This document shows, piece by piece, positions 8,292 to 16,020 of a stretch of 64,000 bases of DNA (positions are counted from its first letter, which is position 1; each line of letters opens with the position of its first letter). Made by a program: the position numbers and the translations under genes. Source of the stretch: an uncultured Bacteroidales bacterium (lineage in GTDB: Bacteria; Bacteroidota; Bacteroidia; Bacteroidales; Paludibacteraceae); NCBI GenBank assembly GCA_934728255.1, contig CAKVEC010000005.1, forward strand, positions 89,958-153,957. The letters run 5' to 3'. The notes under the pieces were generated by a model, which saw only the letters and a program-made list of their open reading frames with translations, searched no databases and was not told the origin of the DNA.

Positions 8292-9467
8292 CTATTTCAG
8301 CGGGTAGTTTTGGTAGAGCATTGCTTTGTAGAGACGCGGAGAAACAATCAGCGGCATAATAAAGAATGCACACAGCCCCAGGCAGAGCGGAATGGAGTTG
8401 ATGACAGGGGCTGCCATCAGTGCCTCATTAACGTAGATACGATAGAAATAACGCAGCGGCACGAGATATGTCCACGCTTGAATAGCAGGGAGCATATTCA
8501 TGACAGGATAGGTGAAGCCCGAGAGCGAGAAACCCAACATACCATACAAGGCCCCGATAGACACAGCATCACGCAGAGTGGGGAGTGCGCCGATGATACA
8601 GATTGCCATAGACTCCATTGCAAAGATAAGCAGTACCATGGCAAGCATCAGACGGGTAAGCGAGCCATTGACAGGGAAATGCATAAACTTAAAGAGAATG
8701 ACTTCACAACCGATACCCAACACTATATATAATATGGTGTAGGGAATGAGTTTGCCGATCATTGCAATGGTGTAGTTGCCACCTGCGGCACGCAGCCAAT
8801 CGTGGCACGTACGGCATTTGAGTTCAAAACCGATTGCAAAGATAGTAAGCATCAGTACCACCAAAGACAATATACCCGGCAGAATGGTCGAGACAAGATA
8901 GACCGCATAATTGCTCCACGGGTTCGCCACCATATGCGCCTCAATAGTAACAGGTTGTATGCGCTTCATTATGAGGTCGTCGGGCAGTCCTTTCTTGCGC
9001 AATACTTCACGCTGGAATGCACCCGAGGTGAGGTTACACATGGTGAGCAGTTGTTTGTAGGCTGTACTGGCACCGACGGTATAGGCATTGTTGGTATAGA
9101 AAGAGAGTTGCGGACGCTTGAAGGCAACGAGATCGGAATAGAAATGGTCGGGAATGACCAAGATACCGAAAATCTCACCCCGCTGCATAGCACGCCGCGC
9201 CTCGGCATAGTCAGGCGTGATAAGCACGATGTTCACCGCTGAAGTTGCTTGCATCTCGTGGCACAGACGGCGGGAGATACTGGTTTGATCGGCATCAACA
9301 ACAGCGATGGGTATATTCTCTGGTGCCCCGCTCCGCATAATCGACAGGAAGAAAAAGGTACTAAGTACCATTACTCCCACCGAAGCGAATATGTAAAGCG
9401 GACGCACGAACATCCGACTCAGTTCGCGCTTCATCACACGCCATATAGATGAGAAAAACGTTCTCAC
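8292..9467 (-). CDS. ABC-2 type transporter permease (first of pair)
   Basis: A 391-residue paralogue-like partner of the downstream permease, with the same plan: helix near residues 25-45, extracytoplasmic domain opening IPIAVVDADQTSISRRLCHE, then about five helices to residue 380. Start codon: GTG at 9467. The AT-rich leader element ends five bases before this GTG, the same distance as at other genes, which supports it over the ATG at 9434. The pair would form a heterodimer in the inner membrane. No ATP-binding subunit is encoded in the operon or elsewhere in the window. Confidence 0.85.
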   Translation of the reverse strand: MRTFFSSIWRVMKRELSRMFVRPLYIFASVGVMVLSTFFFLSIMRSGAPENIPIAVVDADQTSISRRLCHEMQATSAVNIVLITPDYAEARRAMQRGEIFGILVIPDHFYSDLVAFKRPQLSFYTNNAYTVGASTAYKQLLTMCNLTSGAFQREVLRKKGLPDDLIMKRIQPVTIEAHMVANPWSNYAVYLVSTILPGILSLVVLMLTIFAIGFELKCRTCHDWLRAAGGNYTIAMIGKLIPYTILYIVLGIGCEVILFKFMHFPVNGSLTRLMLAMVLLIFAMESMAICIIGALPTLRDAVSIGALYGMLGFSLSGFTYPVMNMLPAIQAWTYLVPLRYFYRIYVNEALMAAPVINSIPLCLGLCAFFIMPLIVSPRLYKAMLYQNYPLK

Positions 9468-9471
9468 GTTA

Positions 9472-9507
9472 GTTCAATTAACAAGTAAGAATTAACAATT
9501 AATATAC
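9472..9507 (-). repeat. AT-rich leader element (ii)
   Basis: Sense strand begins GTATATTAATTGTTAATT, then further 7-bp TTAATT-type units, five bases before the GTG start of the permease. It is preceded in sense direction by the 11-bp array at 9541-9584. Confidence 0.8.
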
Positions 9508-9540
9508 AGGTATGGGCAATAGCACAATATCCTCATAGGA

Positions 9541-9584
9541 ATCACCCACTAATCACCCACTAATCACCCACTAATCACCCACTC
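9541..9584 (-). repeat. 11-bp tandem array, family A (4 copies)
   Basis: Four exact GTGGGTGATTA-type units on the minus strand (last ends GATTC). The 44-bp block is identical to 19337-19380 on the plus strand. It lies between hlyD-like and permease genes of one operon. Confidence 0.9.
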
Positions 9585-9630
9585 CTGTAAGCAACAAGGA
9601 AGGGGTATCATCAGGGAAACCACAGGGAGA

Positions 9631-10617
9631 TTATTTGACCACGATAGCGGTCATACCCGGACGTAGGTTCGGAATACTCGTGAGCGGTTTTGCCTTGACA
9701 TCAAACGTGCGGACATCATATTGCCCGTTGGCTTGTGTACTACGCCATGTGGCGTAGGTTCCCATGGCTTTCACGTAGGTAACAGCCACCTCGTGGAGGT
9801 CGTCGCCAAGAGCGGGGATACGCACCTGCAAATGTGTGCCGGGGGTGATGCCACGGAGCATATCCTCGCGCACGGCGAAAGTAAACCACATATCATTCAG
9901 ATCCACAATCGCCATCACGGGGCTACCTTGTCCGACGAGTTCGCCTGTCTTGGGAAAACGTTCCGACACTTCACCGTCAATAGGGGAAGTCAGGTAACGC
10001 TCCGCGCGGGCAGCCTCTACCTCTTGGATGATGCCGTCCACCCGTGCCACTTGTGCAGCGGCAGCGGCTTTGTCCTCGGAGCGTGCACCCGCCGTAGCCA
10101 TATCGTACTGGCTTTTAGCGGCTTTGACGGTAGCAGAAGCGGCTTTGTACTGCGCCTCCACTTCATCGCGTTTCTGCTCGGATACTACGCCTTTTTCATA
10201 CAGGCGTTGTACACGCTCGTAACTCTTGCGGTAGATTTCTTCGCCTGCTTTGGCTTTCTGCCAGAGTTCGTAGGCACCCACTATCTGTTCGCGCTGTGCG
10301 CCATTTTGTGCCTTTTCATTGATGGCCTCGGCAGCAGCACGGGCAGCCATTGCCTGTGCCATCTTTGCCTCCACTTCGGGCGAGTTGATGATCACAAGGG
10401 TATCACCCTTCTTTACGTGGTCGCCCTCTTCGGCAAGGTACATCTCTATACGCCCCGGTACCTTTCCCGATACCCGGTATTCGGTGGCTTCCGCCTCACC
10501 GGTAATCAGTATTTCCTCGGGTTGAAGAGCAAACACTCCCACAAGGGCAACGATGACAACTACTATCAACATCGCTGCCAAGCCGAGCAGCAGACTGCCT
10601 TTTTTCTCTTTTCTCAT
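9631..10617 (-). CDS. HlyD-family membrane fusion protein
   Basis: A 328-residue periplasmic adaptor linking inner-membrane exporter to TolC. One membrane helix (about residues 10-30), then the first half of the biotinyl-lipoyl domain (EYRVSGKVPGRIEMYLAEEGD), an Ala/Glu/Lys-rich coiled-coil hairpin (about 80-205), the second lipoyl half (YLTSPIDGEVSERFPKTGEL) and the beta-barrel with IVDLNDMWFTF. It follows TolC in the operon with a spacer made of 9-bp repeats. The substrate cannot be told from sequence; YbhG and YhiI are close architectural relatives. Confidence 0.9.
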   Translation of the reverse strand: MRKEKKGSLLLGLAAMLIVVVIVALVGVFALQPEEILITGEAEATEYRVSGKVPGRIEMYLAEEGDHVKKGDTLVIINSPEVEAKMAQAMAARAAAEAINEKAQNGAQREQIVGAYELWQKAKAGEEIYRKSYERVQRLYEKGVVSEQKRDEVEAQYKAASATVKAAKSQYDMATAGARSEDKAAAAAQVARVDGIIQEVEAARAERYLTSPIDGEVSERFPKTGELVGQGSPVMAIVDLNDMWFTFAVREDMLRGITPGTHLQVRIPALGDDLHEVAVTYVKAMGTYATWRSTQANGQYDVRTFDVKAKPLTSIPNLRPGMTAIVVK

Positions 10618-10633
10618 TGTTTTCTAAATTATT

Positions 10634-10678
10634 AAGGTCGTTAAAGTCCTTAAGGTCTTTAAGGTCTTTAAGGTCGTT
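10634..10678 (-). repeat. 9-bp tandem array, family F (5 copies)
   Basis: Units AAGGTCGTT, AAAGTCCTT, AAGGTCTTT (twice), AAGGTCGTT on the plus strand fill the gap between TolC stop and the HlyD-family start at 10617. The same family precedes the V-ATPase K gene at 52781-52825, in the same orientation relative to the gene. Confidence 0.8.
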
Positions 10679-10681
10679 TAT

Positions 10682-12160
10682 CTAATATCTTAGTGTTGAA
10701 GTATATTTTTTGAAATAGGTCTCGCAAACTTGCGCTTCCACATCGGCGTCAATCTTGTCGCTCGAAGCAGATAGCCATGCGGTCTGCGCCTGCATCAAGT
10801 CGGTGGCGGTTGCCATACCCGCTTTGAATGACTCGTCAGCAAAGCGGAGTACCTCTTCTGCGTTCTTTACCCCGAGTTCGGTCATCACTACTTTTTGGTT
10901 GGCTTCCAACACTTTCTGGTTGGCTTGCGTGATTTGCAATTCAAGCATTTCGCGGGCGTCTTCTTTTTTGAGAGCAACGGCGCGTGCCTGATGTTTGGCG
11001 GCCTTCAGACGCAAAATATCATCGGCGTGCGCAATCGGTACATTGACCACTACACCTGCCGAGAAGAAACCGTGTCCTTTCCAATCGTTGCTGAACCCGT
11101 TTTCCACATTCGGATTGGTGTAGATATAGTTAGCAGACGCCACGATGTTCGGTTGTAGTCCTGCCGCCATAATTTTTGCGTTTGATTCAGCAATCTTCTG
11201 TGCCTGTTCAAGCATCTTTATTTCGGAACGTGAGTTAATGATAGACGAATAGTCCGAAATAGAATCATGCAAAACCACTTCGCCGATATGCGAATCATCC
11301 AATATAATATCTTGGTTGAGAGGCAGTCCGCATATCTGGCATAGTGCCATCTTGCTGAGTACCAATCCGTTCTCGGCTTGCAGTTTTTTCAGTTCCGCCT
11401 CACCGCGTTTCTGTTTTACCTTCAGCAAGTCGGACTGAGTAGCCATACCTTCGTTCACGAGAGTGGTTACATTGTCCTCCAATGTAATGAGCAGATTGTA
11501 GTACTTGGTGGCAAGTTCCAATTTCTTTTCCACCGATATAACGCGCCAATAGGCTTCGTCCACCGATACAATGATGTCATCGCGCTTGCTGTCAGCCTCA
11601 ATGTTCACCGTTTCCTCAGTGGCTTTGGCTATGCGGTACAACTCGCGCAGGCGACCGCCCACATAGATAGGTTGTGTTATACCTACTTGCCCGACAAACA
11701 GGTGTGTCATATCGAGATCAAGTGCCTGATAGAGTTGCTGATAGGCATCAGCGAGCATTTGTCCGGACTCGTTTTGCAAGGTCAGCACTTGTTTGCCTAC
11801 TTCGGGCAACTGCTGTGATTGTTGTGCCAGTTGGTTCATGGCTGAGCCCTCGCTCCATTGGAACGAAGCCGAACCATCTTTCCCCACCGTAGCCGTACCG
11901 AACGAGAAATCCATTTGGTTGGGCAGCAAAACAGCGTGCTGCGAGTTCCATGTATATGCCGCATTGGCGGTAATCTTCGGGAACATTGCCGCAAGGGCGG
12001 CTTGGCGGTTGTAGTCGGCTGCTTGGCGCAACTCGTCGCCTGCTTGGGTAGAGACGGCTTTCAGCGCATACCCACGGCAGTCGTCAAGCGTCAGCATCTG
12101 CGCCCTGGCGGGCAGTGCGGCAAGCAACAAACCTATAATATAAAATAATGTTCGTTTCAT
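10682..12160 (-). CDS. TolC-family outer-membrane efflux protein
   Basis: A 492-residue outer-membrane channel protein. Signal peptide MKRTLFYIIGLLLAALPARA, then two internally repeated halves of long amphipathic helices with strands (about 30-240 and 250-490). GLQPNIVASANYIYTNPN and LKVKQKRGEAELKKLQAEN are typical TolC-family stretches. It provides the exit duct for the HlyD/ABC-2 exporter encoded just downstream. Upstream it is joined to a small lipoprotein gene; a G-rich spacer separates the two. Confidence 0.92.
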   Translation of the reverse strand: MKRTLFYIIGLLLAALPARAQMLTLDDCRGYALKAVSTQAGDELRQAADYNRQAALAAMFPKITANAAYTWNSQHAVLLPNQMDFSFGTATVGKDGSASFQWSEGSAMNQLAQQSQQLPEVGKQVLTLQNESGQMLADAYQQLYQALDLDMTHLFVGQVGITQPIYVGGRLRELYRIAKATEETVNIEADSKRDDIIVSVDEAYWRVISVEKKLELATKYYNLLITLEDNVTTLVNEGMATQSDLLKVKQKRGEAELKKLQAENGLVLSKMALCQICGLPLNQDIILDDSHIGEVVLHDSISDYSSIINSRSEIKMLEQAQKIAESNAKIMAAGLQPNIVASANYIYTNPNVENGFSNDWKGHGFFSAGVVVNVPIAHADDILRLKAAKHQARAVALKKEDAREMLELQITQANQKVLEANQKVVMTELGVKNAEEVLRFADESFKAGMATATDLMQAQTAWLSASSDKIDADVEAQVCETYFKKYTSTLRY

Positions 12161-12189
12161 ATGTAAGTTTACAATGCAGTTCCTGTATC

Positions 12190-12219
12190 CCCCCTCTCTG
12201 AGGGGGGGGAGGGGGAGTC
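12190..12219 (+). repeat. C-rich/G-rich intergenic repeat
   Basis: CCCTCTCTGAGGGGG-type hairpin followed by GGAGGGGGAGTCT. A related copy lies at 35888-35922 before def. The G-runs could form a G-quadruplex; function unknown. Confidence 0.55.
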
Positions 12220-12804
12220 TTAGTTTTTCTTGCAGAGCATCTGAATATCTGCCCCCTCCACCGTACGTTGTTTGTCCTCTTGCGACTGCCCCTTGTAGTT
12301 GAGCGAGAAGATGATGTTGTTCTCGTAGGTCTTGGCGTTGCCTGTTACCGTGATGTCAAATACTTCGGTTTCAGTCTTGGTATAGGTGATAATTGAGTCG
12401 CGGAATTTGCTTTGTCCCAAAATATCCAAATACGGAACATGGAGTGTATCGCTATATTCGGTCGTAATCGGCAAATCAAGCGTGCGGGTGAAGCCATCAA
12501 AACTCAGTTCGTCGCCTGACAATGTACCTTTGGTATGATATACATCGCCGTTCAGTTGATCAAAAGTAAGCAGTACTTTGTCGTTGTCTTTTAGGCTTAC
12601 CAACTCAAACGAACCGGTCTCGTTGGTCAGATTGACCACCTGCGAGACCGTGGCTTTCGGATTGCTTTCATCAGGCATTTGCAGTGTGACTTTACCTGTT
12701 GTCTTGAAACGATAACCGCCTTTGGCATCACGCACATCTGCGGTGTCTGCACACGATGCCATAACGAGGCAAATCGCGGCAAAATAAAACATTTGTTTTT
12801 TCAT
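12220..12804 (-). CDS. Lipoprotein of unknown function, first gene of export operon
   Basis: 194 residues with signal peptide and lipobox CLVMASC (Cys18), then a beta-rich, DUF4840-like looking body with no motif I can name (KVTLQMPDESNPKATVSQVV, VLLTFDQLNGDVYHTKGTL). Lipid anchoring and periplasmic or outer-membrane location follow from the lipobox. Being the first gene before TolC, HlyD and permeases, it may be an accessory part of that exporter, or simply share the promoter. DUF4840 membership is a guess. Confidence 0.7.
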   Translation of the reverse strand: MKKQMFYFAAICLVMASCADTADVRDAKGGYRFKTTGKVTLQMPDESNPKATVSQVVNLTNETGSFELVSLKDNDKVLLTFDQLNGDVYHTKGTLSGDELSFDGFTRTLDLPITTEYSDTLHVPYLDILGQSKFRDSIITYTKTETEVFDITVTGNAKTYENNIIFSLNYKGQSQEDKQRTVEGADIQMLCKKN

Positions 12805-12978
12805 ATCTTTGTATTATTTTATTCTTTTGTTAAATTTACAACAAATAACGTTCCTAAATGTTCGTATAACCTATGCAAAATGTTTGCCAAAACACGTTTT
12901 GTGAGTTGTCCGTTTTTCTAACAGAATGGTCGTTTTGGTAAAAACGTAACAATGTAGTCGTTTTTTATGCAAAAAATT

Positions 12979-13010
12979 ATGTACATATCAAATAAATTTT
13001 GTACCTTTGC
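12979..13010 (+). promoter_or_regulatory. Promoter of AraC-type regulator
   Basis: TACCTTTGC at 13002-13010 with a weak ATG in place of TTG at 12979-12981. It excludes the in-frame TTG at 13007 as a start. Confidence 0.65.
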
Positions 13011-13045
13011 AGAAAATAGAAACATTTTATACCTCTATCATAGTT

Positions 13046-13906
13046 ATGACACTCGAAGCAGAAGATGTATTTTTGACAAATTCAACCGAAGATCTGCCAA
13101 AACGCACCCATTATCAATTGGGCGACAGTATGTCGTTGATGTTGTGCCGTGCGGGCAGTATGGATATTATCGTAAATGGTAAGAAAATGACCATTCTGCC
13201 ACAACATCTGTTTGTGGTATTGCCCAATACGTATATCGGAGAATTTACTGTTTCTTATGATTTTAAGTTTACGCTTCTGCGTATCAAGGCGGAGTTGTTC
13301 CAGCAGATTTTGTTCGATAATTTCCGTATAGAGCCGCGTTGGTGGGAGAAACAGCGTTTCTTGAAAATGTGTCCGGTGATCCATTTGGAGCCAATTCACA
13401 TCGAGTTGCTTGATACATACTATCATTTGATGGAACTCTATCTTTCCGACCCTATACAATCGCATTATCGTATCAACATTATGCATAGTGCGGTGCGCGC
13501 ATTGGTCTTGGAGATGTTCAACTATCTTGATACAATTCTGGAACCGGTCAGCGAGGACGAGAATGGCAGAGCCATTACGCAGAGCGACTATACTTTCCGC
13601 CATTTCTTGGAGTTGCTGCAAAACAACCCGCAGCAGCGTGAGGTACAATGGTATGCCGAGCAGATGAATATCACGCCGAAATACCTGTCGGAGATATGCA
13701 AGATGCGCAGTGGCAAGTCGGCTTCGGAATGGATTGTCGAAGTTACAATGAACGACATCAAGCAGCGTCTTGTACGGTCAGGCGAGAGTATCAAAGAGGT
13801 GGCATTCCAACTCGGGTTCCCCAATAGCAGTTTCTTCTGCCAGTATGTCAAGAAACATACGGGTATGACTCCCAACCATCTCCGCAAGCAAAAAGACCTG
13901 CAGTAA
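13046..13906 (+). CDS. AraC-family transcription regulator
   Basis: 286 residues. The N-terminal half looks like a cupin-type ligand or dimer domain (RTHYQLGDSMSLMLCRAGSM), the C-terminal 100 residues are the double helix-turn-helix of AraC proteins: ITPKYLSEICKMRSGKSASE, then VAFQLGFPNSSFFCQYVKKH and TGMTPNHLRK. Start: the ATG at 13046; an upstream in-frame TTG overlaps the -7 promoter element and cannot be used. It is divergent from the five-gene export operon (12804-6898) and the likely local regulator of it, as is usual for AraC genes beside efflux operons in Bacteroidota; this is inferred from position only. Confidence 0.9.
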   Translation: MTLEAEDVFLTNSTEDLPKRTHYQLGDSMSLMLCRAGSMDIIVNGKKMTILPQHLFVVLPNTYIGEFTVSYDFKFTLLRIKAELFQQILFDNFRIEPRWWEKQRFLKMCPVIHLEPIHIELLDTYYHLMELYLSDPIQSHYRINIMHSAVRALVLEMFNYLDTILEPVSEDENGRAITQSDYTFRHFLELLQNNPQQREVQWYAEQMNITPKYLSEICKMRSGKSASEWIVEVTMNDIKQRLVRSGESIKEVAFQLGFPNSSFFCQYVKKHTGMTPNHLRKQKDLQ

Positions 13907-13945
13907 AAGATTTACCTTATCTAAGATACATTGGAATGCATAGAA

Positions 13946-13980
13946 AGAGGCTGTCAGACAATTGTCGTCCGGCAGCCTCT
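13946..13980 (+). terminator. Terminator of AraC gene
   Basis: AGAGGCTG / CAGCCTCT stem followed by TTTTT. Confidence 0.8.
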
Positions 13981-14006
13981 TTTTAGTAACATAGACTTAT
14001 CCTCTG

Positions 14007-14039
14007 CGGAATCACCCGATAACAACCCGTTAATCACCC
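14007..14039 (-). repeat. 11-bp tandem array, degenerate family A (3 copies)
   Basis: Plus strand CGGAATCACCC, GATAACAACCC, GTTAATCACCC. On the minus strand the outer units read GGGTGATT as in the arrays at 9541 and 19337. Confidence 0.75.
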
Positions 14040-14045
14040 GATGCG

Positions 14046-15122
14046 TTAGGCATGGCTGATTATTCCGCCGGCAACAACGAGACCGTCTTTGTAAACGACC
14101 AGCGACTGACCGGGGGTAACGCCCCAGACAGGCTGTTCAAAATCCAATGCAATGTGTCCATTCTCGCCTATTGTGATATGAGCCGGCACGGCGGGCGACT
14201 TGTAACGGATACGGGCTTGCACTTCCGGCGACTCGCGCAACCAATTTATATCGCGAATACGTGCTTGGGAGGCTTCCACATGCGTGGCGTATAAATCGTC
14301 GTGTGTACCGAGTGTAATCTCGTTGGTTTCGGCGTTGATTTTTGTTACAAATTGCGGTGTCCCGAGTGCTATTCCGAGTCCCTTGCGCTGCCCGATGGTA
14401 TAGTTGCAGAAACCTTCGTGTTCGCCCACTACTTTGCCGTCTTTCGACAGGTATTCCCCACGCTCTACGTGTACACCTTGTTCTGCCAGAAATGTCCGGT
14501 AGTCATTGTTCGGTACAAAGCAAATCTCCTGGCTTTCGGCTTTTTTGCTCAGTTTCTCAAACCCGTGGTCGAAAGCAATCTGCCGCACTTCGGGTTTGGT
14601 CAGTCCGCCCAACGGAAAAATAGTCCTGCGTAGGTTGTCCTCGGTCAGCATCCATAGAAAATAGGTCTGGTCTTTGCGGGTATCTACGGCATTTTCCAGG
14701 TACCAATGCCCGCAATGTTCTGCAATACGCGCATAATGCCCGGTGGCTATCAAGTCGCAACCGTATTCGTCTGCGGCTTGTACCATCGCTCCCCATTTGA
14801 TATGCGAGTTGCATAGCACGCAAGGATTAGGGGTGCGACCATGAGTGTATTCGTCTATAAAATTGTTGATTACGTGTTCTTTGAATGTCTCACGGAAATC
14901 CAAAATATGGTGTTCGAAACCTAATGTCTGCGCATTATGTTTGGCTTCCATTATGCTTTCCACAGAGCAGCAACCTTTTTCGCGCACAAGGCACGATTCC
15001 TTGATTGAATCAAAGGTGCGGTACGTAATGCCCACCAATTCATATCCTTGTTCCAATAGCAGCATTGCCGATACGGTGGAGTCTATTCCGCCGGACATTG
15101 CCATTAGTACTCGTTTTGCCAT
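14046..15122 (-). CDS. mnmA: tRNA-specific 2-thiouridylase
   Basis: Adds sulfur to uridine 34 of Lys, Glu and Gln tRNAs in the cytoplasm. 358 residues, normal length. PP-loop SGGIDST (residues 10-16), the tRNA-binding part with NPCVLCN holding the first catalytic Cys, and the second catalytic Cys in SQEICFVPNNDYR. The C-terminal barrel ends VVYKDGLVVAGGII. It follows the acyltransferase gene with a 19-bp gap filled by 8-bp repeats (TTCTATAA, TTCTATCT, TTCTATAA), so the two are cotranscribed from the promoter at 15801. The N-terminal CCSVESI segment fits the Bacteroidota paralogue group. Confidence 0.95.
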   Translation of the reverse strand: MAKRVLMAMSGGIDSTVSAMLLLEQGYELVGITYRTFDSIKESCLVREKGCCSVESIMEAKHNAQTLGFEHHILDFRETFKEHVINNFIDEYTHGRTPNPCVLCNSHIKWGAMVQAADEYGCDLIATGHYARIAEHCGHWYLENAVDTRKDQTYFLWMLTEDNLRRTIFPLGGLTKPEVRQIAFDHGFEKLSKKAESQEICFVPNNDYRTFLAEQGVHVERGEYLSKDGKVVGEHEGFCNYTIGQRKGLGIALGTPQFVTKINAETNEITLGTHDDLYATHVEASQARIRDINWLRESPEVQARIRYKSPAVPAHITIGENGHIALDFEQPVWGVTPGQSLVVYKDGLVVAGGIISHA

Positions 15123-15141
15123 CTTCTATAATTCTATCTTT

Positions 15142-15786
15142 CTATAAGGAGGTATTATACCAGTCTTCTAATTGCTTGTTAAATTCCCGTCGGGATAAGG
15201 TTGCAGCCCATTCGCGTAGTTGTGCCGTCAACGGCTCAAAATGAATATCCACTTTGCGGCGCAGGCAGAGATGTTTCGGGTGTAGTTTGCTCCATAAACT
15301 TCCCTCTAATCCGCGCATACGTACCATAATAACTTCGACATTCCTGGGTAGTTCGCGGCATACCTCATATGCCATACGGCGATTGCCGATAACTTCGCTG
15401 TCCACTGTTTTTACATGCCCCGAAGGATAAAACACCATCTCTTTGCCCGCTGCCAATGAATTGATGGCAATTCGGCTCAGTTGGCTTGCGGCGGCGGCAC
15501 CTTCCGCTCGCCGGGTGGTCTTTTCCAAGTCGGGAACGGGTACTGCGTCCGCCATAGCCAAGATGTGCCGGAATAGCGGATTGCGGAAGAACCGCTCGTC
15601 CGACATCGGGCAAAGCGGCACATCGCCGCATTCGGCAAAGAGTAGAATTGGGTCGATGTATGCAGTATGGTTTGGTAGTACCAGATGTACTTTACCATCA
15701 AGCATATGTTCCATCCCCGATAGCCGCACATCATAGTGGATATGCAACAATCGGCGCATTATATGAGCAAAAGTATAGCGGTTCAT
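15142..15786 (-). CDS. Lysophospholipid acyltransferase-family protein
   Basis: 214 residues of the PlsC-like acyltransferase family, which transfers acyl chains to lysophosphatidate or related lipids at the inner membrane. Block I is LPNHTAYIDPILL (NHxxxxD, the catalytic His/Asp); block III is represented by FYPSGHV. The reading frame continues upstream to 15978, but the promoter at 15801-15832 shows the ATG at 15786 is the start; the leader is then only about ten bases. The exact substrate cannot be told. It is the first gene of a two-gene unit with mnmA. Confidence 0.85.
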   Translation of the reverse strand: MNRYTFAHIMRRLLHIHYDVRLSGMEHMLDGKVHLVLPNHTAYIDPILLFAECGDVPLCPMSDERFFRNPLFRHILAMADAVPVPDLEKTTRRAEGAAAASQLSRIAINSLAAGKEMVFYPSGHVKTVDSEVIGNRRMAYEVCRELPRNVEVIMVRMRGLEGSLWSKLHPKHLCLRRKVDIHFEPLTAQLREWAATLSRREFNKQLEDWYNTSL

Positions 15787-15800
15787 TTTTGTTTCTGTCT

Positions 15801-15832
15801 GCAAAGATACTACTTTTTGCCCGCTTATGCAA
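15801..15832 (-). promoter_or_regulatory. Promoter of acyltransferase-mnmA, very short leader
   Basis: Minus strand TATCTTTGC (15809-15801) and TTG (15832-15830), spacing 20 bp. The -7 element ends about 14 bp before the ATG. Confidence 0.8.
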
Positions 15833-15928
15833 GCCTTGTGCGTATTCTGTATATCTTTTGTACCGTATCTTTTGTGCTTTGGCTGAAAATTGTGTACGAA
15901 TTGCAACCGGGTTGCACCAAATTTGCCG

Positions 15929-15937
15929 TACCTTTGC
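15929..15937 (+). promoter_or_regulatory. Probable -7 element of the P-type ATPase gene
   Basis: TACCTTTGC, about 84 bp before the ATG. No TTG at the usual distance, so activation by a regulator is possible. Confidence 0.55.
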
Positions 15938-15982
15938 ACTCGAAAATGAAAACTGCAAAAACGAAAACAGCAGACCAACTCT

Positions 15983-16017
15983 GCATATCAATGGTTAATT
16001 ATTAATTTTTAATTGAT
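15983..16017 (+). repeat. AT-rich leader element (iii)
   Basis: Begins GCATATCAATGGTTAATT, followed by TTAATT-type units, ending three bases before the ATG at 16021. Confidence 0.7.
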
Positions 16018-16020
16018 AAA

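Noticed and set aside
9541..9584. CRISPR array
   Set aside because: The 11-bp units follow each other without spacers and no cas gene is in the window.
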